A stretch of DNA of 32,310 nt, from contig JAZRVW010000034.1 of assembly GCA_045599385.1 (NCBI GenBank), positions 1 through 32,310 of the forward strand, read 5' to 3'. Origin of the DNA: F23-B02 sp045599385. GTDB lineage: Bacteria; Bacillota; Clostridia; Oscillospirales; Oscillospiraceae. The notes under the pieces were generated by a model. That model made no database searches. It saw only the letters and a program-made list of their open reading frames with translations, and had not been told where the DNA came from. Both the position numbers and the translations under genes were made by a program. Below, piece after piece: positions 17,345 through 25,456 of the stretch. How positions within the stretch are numbered: position 1 is the first letter of the stretch; each line of letters opens with the position of its first letter.

Positions 17345-19312
17345 GTGGACAAGTTCAAACTGGCAGCACCTTACTCGCCGATGGGCGATCAGCCGGAGGC
17401 CATAGAACAGCTTGTGCAGGGAATTGAAAACGGACTTGACGAGCAGGTTCTGCTTGGCGTTACGGGTTCCGGCAAGACCTTTTCAATGGCGAGCGTGATT
17501 GAAAAAGTCAACAGACCTACGCTTGTGCTTGCCCATAATAAAACCCTTGCGGCACAGCTTTGCGCCGAGTTCAAGGAGTATTTCCCGGAAAATGCCGTTG
17601 AGTACTTCGTTTCTTATTACGATTACTATCAGCCCGAGGCATATATTCCGCACACCGATACGTTTATTGAGAAGGACAGCTCGATAAATGACGAGATTGA
17701 GCGTCTGCGCCACAGTGCAACCTCAAGCCTTTTTGAGCGACGCGATGTTATTGTTGTGTCCTCGGTTTCCTGCATTTACGGTCTGGGCGACCCTATTGAC
17801 TACGCAAATATGGTTATCTCTCTGCGTACCGGTCAGACAAGAAATTTTGATGAGCTTCTGCGGAAGCTTATTGAAATCCGCTATGAGCGCAATGACATTG
17901 CCTTTGAGCGCAATATGTTCCGTGTCCGCGGTGACACTGTGGAAATTTTCCCCGCTTACTCCAACGATAAAGCAATCAGAGTGGAGTTTTTCGGCGATGA
18001 AATTGACCGCATAAGCGAAATAAACGTTGTAACGGGCATGGCAACGCGCTACGTTAATCATGCGGCTGTTTATCCCGCAAGCCACTATGTCGTAAGCAGG
18101 GAAAAGATGACGCGTGCAATTGAGGAAATCAGACGTGAATGTGAAGAGCGCACTAAGTTTTTTACGGACAACGGAAAACTTCTTGAGGCACAGCGCATTT
18201 CCCAGCGCACTAACTATGACATTGAAATGATGCAGGAGCTTGGCTACTGCACGGGTATTGAGAACTATTCCCGAATAATTTCGGGACGTGCGCCCGGAAG
18301 CGCACCCATGACGCTTCTTGACTATTTCCCTAAGGATTTTCTGCTTTTTGTTGACGAAAGTCATGTAACTCTGCCGCAGGTCAGAGCCATGTATAACGGC
18401 GACAGAGCAAGAAAGGAATCACTTGTTGAATACGGCTTCCGTCTGCCGTCTGCTTATGACAACAGACCGCTGAAATTCCCGGAATTTCAGGAGCGTATCA
18501 ATCAGGCGATATACGTTTCCGCAACTCCCGCCGAATATGAACGTGAGCGCGCGGCACAGGTTGCCGAGCAGATAATCAGACCGACGGGACTTCTTGACCC
18601 GATGATTTCCGTTCGCCCAATTGAAAACCAGATTGACGACCTCATAAGCGAGATTAACGCGAGAATTGAGAAAAACCAGCGTACGCTTGTGACAACGCTT
18701 ACCAAAAAAATGGCGGAGGATTTGTCCGAGTATCTCGGTGATGCGGGAATAAAATGCCGCTATATGCACCATGACGTAGGCGCTATTGAGCGTATGGAAA
18801 TAATCCGTTCTCTGCGTATGGGCGATTTTGACGTGCTCGTGGGCATAAATCTTCTGCGTGAGGGACTCGACCTTCCCGAAGTCAGCCTTGTGGCAATTCT
18901 TGATGCGGATAAGGAAGGCTTCCTGCGAAGCGAAACAAGCCTTATACAGACAATCGGCAGAGCAGCACGCAATGCAGACGGTCTTGTAATCATGTATGCT
19001 GACAAGGTCACACCGTCCATGAAGGCGGCAATAGACGAAACCGAACGCCGCCGCGCAAAGCAGAATGCCTATAATGAGGTAAACGGAATTGTTCCGAAAA
19101 CAATTATTAAGAGCGTACGCGATATTCTGGAAATCTCGACCTCGGACGCATCGGAGAAAAAGAGACGCGACGGTGTTAAGATGACAAGCTACGAGAGAAA
19201 GCAGTATATCGAACAGCTTGAAAAGCAGATGAAGGAAGCGGCGAAGATGCTTGAGTTTGAGCTTGCGGCTCAGCTTCGTGATGAAATAATCCGACTTCGC
19301 GGCAGAGGCTAA
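17345..19312 (+). CDS. uvrB: UvrB, excinuclease ABC subunit B
   Basis: UvrB is the damage-verifying helicase-like core of nucleotide excision repair. It receives DNA from UvrA and recruits UvrC. The protein has 655 residues, normal for the family. It begins with GTG at 17345, preceded by AAGGGGAGA. Visible parts are Walker A GVTGSGKT (38-45), the beta-hairpin region YYDYYQPEAYIP, DESH in motif II, helicase motif VI IQTIGRAARN, and the C-terminal UVR domain (YIEQLEKQMKEAAKMLE, then AAQLRDE) that contacts UvrC. It has its own promoter after a strong terminator, and only a weak hairpin before polA. Confidence 0.98.
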   Translation: MDKFKLAAPYSPMGDQPEAIEQLVQGIENGLDEQVLLGVTGSGKTFSMASVIEKVNRPTLVLAHNKTLAAQLCAEFKEYFPENAVEYFVSYYDYYQPEAYIPHTDTFIEKDSSINDEIERLRHSATSSLFERRDVIVVSSVSCIYGLGDPIDYANMVISLRTGQTRNFDELLRKLIEIRYERNDIAFERNMFRVRGDTVEIFPAYSNDKAIRVEFFGDEIDRISEINVVTGMATRYVNHAAVYPASHYVVSREKMTRAIEEIRRECEERTKFFTDNGKLLEAQRISQRTNYDIEMMQELGYCTGIENYSRIISGRAPGSAPMTLLDYFPKDFLLFVDESHVTLPQVRAMYNGDRARKESLVEYGFRLPSAYDNRPLKFPEFQERINQAIYVSATPAEYERERAAQVAEQIIRPTGLLDPMISVRPIENQIDDLISEINARIEKNQRTLVTTLTKKMAEDLSEYLGDAGIKCRYMHHDVGAIERMEIIRSLRMGDFDVLVGINLLREGLDLPEVSLVAILDADKEGFLRSETSLIQTIGRAARNADGLVIMYADKVTPSMKAAIDETERRRAKQNAYNEVNGIVPKTIIKSVRDILEISTSDASEKKRRDGVKMTSYERKQYIEQLEKQMKEAAKMLEFELAAQLRDEIIRLRGRG

Positions 19313-19333
19313 CACCGTGAAGAATCACGGTGT
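19312..19333 (+). terminator. Weak terminator-like hairpin after uvrB
   Basis: A 9-bp stem ACACCGTGA / TCACGGTGT with an AGAA loop starts at the uvrB stop codon. The following sequence has no immediate T-run (TTTTT appears only some 14 bases later), so termination may be partial and polA could be read from the uvrB promoter. Confidence 0.35.
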
Positions 19334-19387
19334 CATCAATTATTGCTTTTTGCTCGCCGCATAAGCGGCAACCGCAAAAGATGCCAA

Positions 19388-19457
19388 TAATCTCCATTGC
19401 CGATATGGAGATTTCAGCTTGCTTTTTGTGTTACAGATTTGCGGCTAATGGAGATTA
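19388..19457 (+). promoter_or_regulatory. polA leader with two competing hairpins, one covering the ribosome site
   Basis: TAATCTCCATT (19388-19398) can pair in two ways. It can form 9 bp with ATGGAGATT (19405-19413), a compact hairpin. Or it can form 11 perfect base pairs with AATGGAGATTA (19447-19457), which contains the GGAG ribosome site of polA. The two pairings exclude each other. This is visible in the sequence; any regulatory use is inference. Confidence 0.4.
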
Positions 19458-19459
19458 AT

Positions 19460-22036
19460 ATGAAACTTGTAATTTTTGACGGCAACAGCATAGTTAACCG
19501 TGCATTCTTCGGCATACGCCCCATGAACGCGCCCGACGGAACGCCTACAAACGGAATCTACGGCTTTCTCAGCATCATGCAGAAGTTCATTGATAACGAA
19601 AAGCCCGATTCCGTCTGCGTTACCTTTGACCTGAAAGCGCCTACCTTCAGACATCTGAAGTATGACGGCTACAAGGCACAGCGAAAGGGTATGCCCGAGG
19701 AGCTTGCGGTGCAGATGCCGATTCTCAAGGAAGTGCTTGACGCAATGGGAATAAAGCGCCTTGAGCTTGAGGGTTATGAGGCCGATGACCTGCTGGGTAC
19801 CGTCGGAAGAATATGTGAGGCTGAAAACTGGGACTGCCGCATTGTCACCGGCGACAAGGACAGCTTCCAGCTGATTACCGACACGACGCATATCTGCCAC
19901 GTCAAGTCACGCATGGGCCAGACGGAAACAAAGGAATACACTCCCGAGCTTTTCCGTGAGGAATACGGTTTTGAGCCAATTCATATTGTGGACCTTAAGG
20001 CGTTTATGGGCGACTCCTCCGACAACATTCCCGGTGTTGCGGGAATAGGCGAAAAAACCGCAATGGACCTCATTCAGCGCTATACAACGCTTGAAAACAT
20101 TTACGCGAACATTGATGAGCTTGAAATTAAAGAGGGCGTTCGCAAAAAACTGCGTGATGGAAAGGAAAACGCCGAGCTTTCCTTTGAGCTTGCAACAATT
20201 TGCAGGGAAGCACCCATTGAGTTTAAGCCGGAGTACGCACTGTGGAACCGTGAATATACGCCCGAGCTTTTCGGAATTTTCAAGAAGCTAGGCTTCAACA
20301 AATTCATTGAGAAGTGGGGACTTGCCGAAAGCGGTGAAAGCGTAAGTGCTTCGGAAACGGTAAAGCATATTGAAAGAATAGACAACGCCGATTTTGAAAC
20401 CGTTAAAAATGCCGTTCTCAATGCGGAGTATATTGCCGTTCTGCCGGAAATCGCAAAAGACGGCAAAATGAGCTTTGACAGCCTTGAAATCTGCGACGGC
20501 AAAAATGTTTACACGGTATGGTGGGGAAGCATGATGCTGGGCGAATTTGACCGCCTCAGAGAGTTCATTTTCTCTGACAGCGTGAAGAAAATTTCCCACA
20601 ATGTCAAGGACTTCATGCACCTGCTGATTGCGGAAAACCTCTCTGTTGAGAGCTTTGTGTACGACACAGCCCTTGCTTCATATCTTCTTAATGCAACCGA
20701 CAAAGACCACTCCCTTGAGCGCATGAGCATGAGATATCTTGAAACCGAGCTTCACGGTACGGAGGCAATATGGCAGCTAAAGCCCGTAACAGAGGCAAAA
20801 ATGCGTGAGCTTGACATGGAAAAGCTCTATTATGAGATTGAGCTGCCTCTCTGCGAGGTGCTTGCGGATATGGAGCATGCAGGTTTCCTTGTGGACAAAA
20901 AGGCCCTTGCGGATTTCGGCGAAAGCCTGAACGGAGGCATAGAGGCTCTGCGCGATAATATATGGCAGCTTGCAGGGGGAGAATTCAACATCAATTCCCC
21001 GAAGCAGCTCGGCGAGGTGCTTTTTGAAAAGCTTATGCTGCCCGCGGGTAAGAAAACAAAGACGGGCTGGAGCACAAATGCCGATGTGCTTGAAAAGCTT
21101 CGCGGTAAGCACCCGATAATTGAGATGATTCTCGATTACCGAATGCTGACAAAGCTGAAATCCACCTATGCCGACGGTCTTCTCAAGCTCATTGATAAGA
21201 ATGACGGACGCATAAGAACAAGCTTCCAGATGACAGTTACAGCAACGGGCAGACTTTCAAGCACTGAGCCGAATCTGCAGAACATACCCGTACGCAAGGA
21301 GCTTGGAAGCCAGATAAGAAAAATGTTTATCGCTTCAAAGGGTATGACACTTGTAGATGCGGACTACAGTCAGATTGAGCTTCGTCTGCTGGCGCACATT
21401 TCCGGAGATAAGAATATGCAGAGTGCGTTCTTAAGCGGTGAGGATATCCACAGAGTTACCGCGTCACAGGTTTTCAATACGCCGCTTGAGGAGGTTTCAA
21501 GCCTCCAGAGAAGCCGCGCAAAAGCTGTTAATTTCGGCATAGTCTACGGAATATCCGCCTGGTCGCTTGCCCAGGACATCGGTGTTTTCCCAAACGAAGC
21601 CAAGGAATATATGGACGCATATCTTGAGAAATACAGCGGCGTTCATGAATATATGAAGAATATTGTGAAGCAGGCAAGGGAAGACGGCTATGTAAAAACA
21701 CTGTTTAACCGCAGGCGTGCGCTTCCCGAGCTGAATTCAAAAAACTTCAACGAGCGTTCCTTCGGTGAGCGTGTTGCTCTGAACATGCCCATTCAGGGTA
21801 CAGCGGCGGATATCATCAAGCTTGCAATGGTTAATGTATATAAGCGGCTCAAGGCCGAAAAGCTTTCCTCAAAGCTTATTCTTCAGGTGCATGACGAGCT
21901 TATATGTGAATGCCCCGATGACGAAGTGGATACCGTCGTGAAGATACTTGAGGAAGAAATGGAAAATGTGGCAAAGCTTGACGTTCCGCTTACGGCGGAG
22001 GCAAAGAGCGGTCACAGCTGGGCGGAGGCACACTGA
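19460..22036 (+). CDS. polA: PolA, DNA polymerase I with degenerate proofreading domain
   Basis: The enzyme fills gaps and removes primers in replication and repair. The protein has 858 residues from the ATG at 19460, with GGAG 6 bases upstream. A TTG at 19397 would add 21 residues lying across the leader hairpins and is rejected. The 5' nuclease domain starts MKLVIFDGNSIVNRAF and has DADD-like and SSDNIPGV motifs. The middle 3'-5' exonuclease domain lacks the DxE pair and has HNVKDF where NxxxD is expected, so proofreading is probably lost, as in Bacillus and Thermus Pol I. Polymerase motifs are intact: A VDADYSQIELRLLAH, B RSRAKAVNFGIVYG, C LQVHDELICE. The stop overlaps the next start by one base (TGATG), so the downstream genes are translationally coupled. 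Confidence 0.98.
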   Translation: MKLVIFDGNSIVNRAFFGIRPMNAPDGTPTNGIYGFLSIMQKFIDNEKPDSVCVTFDLKAPTFRHLKYDGYKAQRKGMPEELAVQMPILKEVLDAMGIKRLELEGYEADDLLGTVGRICEAENWDCRIVTGDKDSFQLITDTTHICHVKSRMGQTETKEYTPELFREEYGFEPIHIVDLKAFMGDSSDNIPGVAGIGEKTAMDLIQRYTTLENIYANIDELEIKEGVRKKLRDGKENAELSFELATICREAPIEFKPEYALWNREYTPELFGIFKKLGFNKFIEKWGLAESGESVSASETVKHIERIDNADFETVKNAVLNAEYIAVLPEIAKDGKMSFDSLEICDGKNVYTVWWGSMMLGEFDRLREFIFSDSVKKISHNVKDFMHLLIAENLSVESFVYDTALASYLLNATDKDHSLERMSMRYLETELHGTEAIWQLKPVTEAKMRELDMEKLYYEIELPLCEVLADMEHAGFLVDKKALADFGESLNGGIEALRDNIWQLAGGEFNINSPKQLGEVLFEKLMLPAGKKTKTGWSTNADVLEKLRGKHPIIEMILDYRMLTKLKSTYADGLLKLIDKNDGRIRTSFQMTVTATGRLSSTEPNLQNIPVRKELGSQIRKMFIASKGMTLVDADYSQIELRLLAHISGDKNMQSAFLSGEDIHRVTASQVFNTPLEEVSSLQRSRAKAVNFGIVYGISAWSLAQDIGVFPNEAKEYMDAYLEKYSGVHEYMKNIVKQAREDGYVKTLFNRRRALPELNSKNFNERSFGERVALNMPIQGTAADIIKLAMVNVYKRLKAEKLSSKLILQVHDELICECPDDEVDTVVKILEEEMENVAKLDVPLTAEAKSGHSWAEAH

Positions 22037-22818
22037 TGTTTAGCTACGAAGAAGCTGGAAATGTCCTTGCAGACCTTATTGACGAGCTGCCCGACGGAAT
22101 ATTCAGGGAATTAAACGGCGGAGTCATGCTGCTTGAGGAATGCAAAAAATCCGATGACGGCTCGATAACTCTCGGTACCTATTTTGTCAACAAGCTCGGC
22201 AGATACGTTGAGCTGTACTACGGCTCCTTTGTTGAGCTTTACGGCGAAATGGACGATGAGCTTTTCCGTGAACGGCTTAAAAAGACTCTGCACCATGAGC
22301 TTACGCATCACGTTGAGAATATGGCAGGGGACAGAAGCCTTGAACGCTGGGACGAGCGTCAGGCAGAGCTTTACGGCTTCAACGGAATCGATGTTCACAG
22401 CATACTGTTTGTCGATGATGACTGTTCGGCGCTTGCTCCTGCTGCAGAAGTGATGTTTAACATGGGAAAAGTCGGGACTGCCGAAGAGGTGACAGCTGCA
22501 TCGGCAGCGGCAGACAAAGCCGCAGCCATTAACCCTAAAGCTGCTAAGGTCTGCCGGAGTCTCGGCGCCGATATTTCGGATATTCAGCCTGCTGCCGTGA
22601 GCCGTGAGCTTATGGAGAAATATGACGTCATTCTTTGCATGACTATTGCGCAGGCGGAGTTTTTATCCGATAAGTATCAGAATCTTGACGATAAAATAAT
22701 GTGTCTTGCCGAATACGATATTGAGCCGCCGTTGCTTTCGGCAGGCTGGAAGAAGTGCATGGCACGACTTCAGGACGCGGTGCTGACGGTAATTGATGAG
22801 CTGAACTTAGAGGACTGA
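22036..22818 (+). CDS. Zincin-like metallopeptidase fused to a catalytically dead low-molecular-weight tyrosine phosphatase domain
   Basis: The protein has 260 residues. GGAGG lies 7 bases before the ATG. Residues 1-115 resemble the short metallopeptidase family (PF06262-like), with HExxH at 87-91 inside LHHELTHHVEN and a downstream DERQAE that could supply a third ligand. Residues 122-260 align with low-molecular-weight phosphatases (YwlE type): ILFV, then an eight-residue loop, then PAAE where the family has P.AE. Later come AAKVCRSLGADIS, a SREL segment, YDVILCMT and LAEYD. In the loop the catalytic Cys is D127 and the loop Arg is Leu, so the phosphatase is inactive and may bind a phosphorylated or modified residue. 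It sits between polA and rimI in a tight cluster. It is cytosolic, with no signal peptide. The substrate is unknown. Confidence 0.8.
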   Translation: MFSYEEAGNVLADLIDELPDGIFRELNGGVMLLEECKKSDDGSITLGTYFVNKLGRYVELYYGSFVELYGEMDDELFRERLKKTLHHELTHHVENMAGDRSLERWDERQAELYGFNGIDVHSILFVDDDCSALAPAAEVMFNMGKVGTAEEVTAASAAADKAAAINPKAAKVCRSLGADISDIQPAAVSRELMEKYDVILCMTIAQAEFLSDKYQNLDDKIMCLAEYDIEPPLLSAGWKKCMARLQDAVLTVIDELNLED

Positions 22819-22819
22819 T

Positions 22820-23266
22820 ATGCAGTACAAAATTGTTAATGCTGACAGTAAGCATATTGAGCAGATACTGAACATTGAAAAACGCTGTTTTTCCGTTCCG
22901 TTTACAAGGGAACAGCTGCTTTCACAGATGCCCGACAGCAATCACGTTTTCATTGTTGCGGAAGAGGCCAGCGGCGATGTTCTGGGCTATGTGGGCATGA
23001 TGTATGTGCTTGATGAGGGATATATTTCAAATGTTGCGGTTTCGCCCGATTACAGACGAATGGGAATTGCGGACGGACTGATAAATGAGCTTGAGCGCAT
23101 TTCAAAAATGCTTGATCTCAGCTTTATGACTCTTGAGGTGCGTGAGAATAACAGCCCTGCACGCGAATTATATAAAAAACACGGATTTGCCGATGTGGGC
23201 AGAAGAAAAAATTATTACACTTTGCCCACCGAAGATGCTATACTTATGACAAGCTATCTGAAATGA
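22820..23266 (+). CDS. rimI: RimI, ribosomal protein S18 alanine N-acetyltransferase family
   Basis: This is a GNAT-fold acetyltransferase that transfers acetyl from acetyl-CoA to protein N-termini, classically S18. The protein has 148 residues, the usual length. Visible motifs are YISNVAVSPDYRRMGIA (strand 4 and the R-x-x-G-x-A acetyl-CoA loop), LEVRENNSPARELYKKHGF (helix 5 and catalytic region) and YYTLPTEDAILM at the end. The ATG is one base after the previous stop. The pairing with tsaD next door is a conserved arrangement in Firmicutes (tsaB-rimI-tsaD); tsaB and tsaE are not here. Confidence 0.93.
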   Translation: MQYKIVNADSKHIEQILNIEKRCFSVPFTREQLLSQMPDSNHVFIVAEEASGDVLGYVGMMYVLDEGYISNVAVSPDYRRMGIADGLINELERISKMLDLSFMTLEVRENNSPARELYKKHGFADVGRRKNYYTLPTEDAILMTSYLK

Positions 23267-23276
23267 GGAATTAACC

Positions 23277-24278
23277 ATGAAAATTCTTGCTTTTGAGTCC
23301 TCCTGCGATGAAACCGCCGTTGCGGTAGTTGAGGACGGACGTAAGGTTCTTACCGATCAGATTTTTTCTCAGGCTGACCTGCACGCCGTTTACGGCGGCG
23401 TTGTGCCCGAAATTGCCTCCCGCAGCCATGTGGAAGTCATATCCCAGCTTTCCCGCCGTGCGCTTGAGGTTGCGGGAATTTCACGCGATGAGATTGACGC
23501 CGTTGCGGTTACATACGCACCCGGACTTATCGGTACGGTGCTTGTTGGACTTAACTTCGCCAAGGCTGTTGCCCTGAGCCTTAATGTGCCGCTTATTCCC
23601 GTGCATCACATAAAAGGACACGTTGCCGCAAACTACATTGCCTATCCCGAGCTTGAGCCGCCCTTCCTCTGCCTTGCCATTTCCGGCGGCAACACGCTGA
23701 TTATCGATGTGCGCAGTTATACCGACCTTAAGATTATGGGGGCAACACGCGATGATGCGGCAGGTGAGTGCTTTGACAAGACCGCACGAGTTCTCGGTCT
23801 GCCATACCCCGGCGGCAAGCCCATTGATATGCTTTCGCAGGGCGGAGATGACAAAAAATACAAGCTCCCCAGAACTAATATCGACGGCGCACCCTATGAC
23901 ATGAGCTTCTCAGGTCTCAAGACTGCGGTGATTAACCTTGTTCACAATGCCGAGCAGAAGGGTGAGGAGCTTGACAGAGCATCACTCGCGGCTTCCTTTA
24001 CCGCAGCTGTAAGCGACACCCTCGTTCCCAGAGCGATGATGGCGGCAAAGGAACTCGGCTATAAAAAAATTGCCATTGCAGGTGGTGTTGCGGCAAATTC
24101 ACGCATCAGAGCCGATTTCAAGGCTGCGGCTGAAAAAGAAGGCTGCGAGCTGTTTGTGCCTCCGCTTAAGCTTTGCGGAGACAATGCAGCCATGATAGGC
24201 TGTCAGGGATATTTTGAATATCTTGCGGGTAATATCGCAGGTAGCGAACTGAATGCTTACGCAAATATGGAGCTTTAA
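23277..24278 (+). CDS. tsaD: TsaD, tRNA N6-threonylcarbamoyladenosine transferase
   Basis: TsaD moves the threonylcarbamoyl group from its AMP carrier to A37 of ANN-decoding tRNAs, working with TsaB and TsaE. The protein has 333 residues, full length. The start MKILAFESSCDETAVAVV is typical. The metal-binding histidines are H111 and H115 in HHIKGH. SGGNTLI, GECFDKTAR, SFSGLKTAV, IAGGVAANSRIR and CGDNAAMIG are all present. GAGGA is about 8 bases before the ATG. The tRNA-Thr further along the window would be one substrate. Confidence 0.98.
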   Translation: MKILAFESSCDETAVAVVEDGRKVLTDQIFSQADLHAVYGGVVPEIASRSHVEVISQLSRRALEVAGISRDEIDAVAVTYAPGLIGTVLVGLNFAKAVALSLNVPLIPVHHIKGHVAANYIAYPELEPPFLCLAISGGNTLIIDVRSYTDLKIMGATRDDAAGECFDKTARVLGLPYPGGKPIDMLSQGGDDKKYKLPRTNIDGAPYDMSFSGLKTAVINLVHNAEQKGEELDRASLAASFTAAVSDTLVPRAMMAAKELGYKKIAIAGGVAANSRIRADFKAAAEKEGCELFVPPLKLCGDNAAMIGCQGYFEYLAGNIAGSELNAYANMEL

Positions 24279-24289
24279 CGGAAAAGATA

Positions 24290-24997
24290 ATGGGAAAAGT
24301 TACGGATAAGCAGAAAACTGAAAATGACGAACTTCATGCAGGTCACAGACAGCGCATGAAGGATCGCTATGCCGAAACAGGACTTGCGGGCTTCAGCGAC
24401 CACAATGTGCTTGAAATGCTTCTGTTTTACGCAATCCCAAGAAAAGACACAAATCTTATTGCCCATGAACTGATAAAGCATTTCGGCTCATTTGATGCCG
24501 TGCTGGAGGCGAGCAGGGAAGAGCTTATGCAGGTTAAGGGCGTGAGTGAACACACCGCAACCCTCATAAGCCTCGTGACGCAGATGAACAAGCGTTACCT
24601 TGAGTGCAAGAGCATTGAACGTGATGTAATACAAAACAGCGATGAAGCGGGCAGATACTTTATTGCAAAGTTTGCTTATGAGGTAAATGAGTCGGCCTTC
24701 GCTCTTATGCTTGACGATAAACTGCGCATAATCACATGCCAGAACATAAGCAAGGGCGTTGTAAACGGAACCGACATTGACATACGACTGCTCTGTGAGC
24801 TTGCTTTGAAATTCAGGGCAAGCAGCGTCGTCGTGTCGCACAATCATCCGTCATGCGTGCTTATGCCGTCAAAGGAGGACGAAATTTGCACACGCTCGAT
24901 TAAAGATGCACTTGATGTCATCGGCATCAGACTTCTTGACCACATAATTGTTGCAGGCGGGGAGTATTTTTCTTTTGATAAATACGGAATGATATGA
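24290..24997 (+). CDS. radC: RadC-family JAB-domain protein
   Basis: The protein has 235 residues. The N-terminal half has a helix-hairpin-helix-like region (LMQVKGVSEHTATLI). The C-terminal half is the JAB/MPN metal site: H184, H186 and D197 in SHNHPSCVLMPSKED. The family normally reads SHNHPSG; here the Gly is Cys 189. RadC proteins were once thought to act in DNA repair, but their real activity is not established. The ribosome site is weak (CGGAAAAGA). It is the last gene of the uvrB-polA-tsaD stretch and is followed by a long AT-rich spacer without a clear terminator. Confidence 0.93.
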   Translation: MGKVTDKQKTENDELHAGHRQRMKDRYAETGLAGFSDHNVLEMLLFYAIPRKDTNLIAHELIKHFGSFDAVLEASREELMQVKGVSEHTATLISLVTQMNKRYLECKSIERDVIQNSDEAGRYFIAKFAYEVNESAFALMLDDKLRIITCQNISKGVVNGTDIDIRLLCELALKFRASSVVVSHNHPSCVLMPSKEDEICTRSIKDALDVIGIRLLDHIIVAGGEYFSFDKYGMI

Positions 24998-25300
24998 ACC
25001 AGATGTTATGTTAACTGAATTTTGTTTCTGTTTTGTTTCTTTTTATTAATTCAGGGTTTGCTGTTTTTTGACAAATTCCGCGCTTCTTATTGAAATAAAA
25101 AGAAAAAACGGGTGTTCAAAACCCTGTGCAAAATGTTGATAACTATTTGCATAAAATTTATCCAAATTTATTATGCAAACCGAATTTTGACGAAATTTGT
25201 TGCAGATTTTCCTTGAAAATCAGTAAATTTTCAAGATGCTTCGCTAATTTGGATTGTATCTGAATAAATGCAGATTACAATTTGTATTTACCTGTTTTCG
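24998..25300. other. AT-rich intergenic spacer with several dyads, no gene seen
   Basis: No reading frame with a ribosome site is visible. The stretch holds a 9-bp dyad TTTGCATAA / TTATGCAAA (25146-25154 and 25171-25179) and another, CTTGAAAAT / ATTTTCAAG (25212-25220 and 25227-25235). The second competes with an overlapping 7-bp stem GATTTTC / GAAAATC (25205-25221). A longer imperfect repeat CAGGGTTT...AAACCCTG spans about 25050-25126. Two 9-mers are one mismatch from a DnaA box: TTATCAACA (minus strand, 25142-25134) and TTATCCAAA (25158-25166). Confidence 0.5.
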
Positions 25301-25329
25301 TTGACAAGAATATTTCGCTGTGCTAAAAT
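25301..25329 (+). promoter_or_regulatory. Promoter of the tRNA-Thr gene
   Basis: A perfect TTGACA (25301-25306), a 17-bp spacer and TAAAAT (25324-25329), with TGC before the -10 box. The tRNA begins 13 bases downstream, so the leader is very short. Confidence 0.85.
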
Positions 25330-25342
25330 ACATAAGCGCTTT

Positions 25343-25418
25343 GCTGGTATAGCTCAGTCGGTAGAGCAGCTGATTCGTAATCAGCAGGTCGTGTGTTCGA
25401 GTCACATTACCAGCTCCA
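25343..25418 (+). tRNA. tRNA-Thr (anticodon CGT)
   Basis: The cloverleaf can be drawn completely. The acceptor stem is GCTGGTA / TACCAGC, with a D arm GCTC...GAGC. The anticodon stem GCTGA / TCAGC has the loop TTCGTAA, giving anticodon CGT for codon ACG. The variable loop is AGGTC, the T arm GTGTG-TTCGAGT-CACAT, the discriminator T, and CCA is encoded in the DNA. It is a single-gene transcription unit. Confidence 0.96.
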
Positions 25419-25420
25419 AA

Positions 25421-25456
25421 AAATCCCCAAGTTCAATGAACTTGGGGATTTTTTTA
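25421..25456. terminator. Bidirectional terminator between tRNA-Thr and the GH2 gene
   Basis: A perfect stem AATCCCCAAGTTCA / TGAACTTGGGGATT with almost no spacer is flanked by A-runs and T-runs. It follows the tRNA CCA end by two bases and meets the stop codon of the convergent glycosidase gene. Confidence 0.92.

Noticed and set aside
17723..19315. Two long minus-strand open frames opposite uvrB
   Set aside because: uvrB is unmistakable and full length; the opposite frames have Cys/His/Phe-rich composition typical of antisense translation.
19397..19459. N-terminal extension of polA from a TTG at 19397
   Set aside because: It would cross the leader hairpins, has no ribosome site, and Pol I proteins start at the MKLVIFDGN segment.
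24998..25300. Replication origin suggested by DnaA-box-like 9-mers
   Set aside because: Only two imperfect boxes are present and no dnaA, dnaN, gidA or similar genes are nearby.
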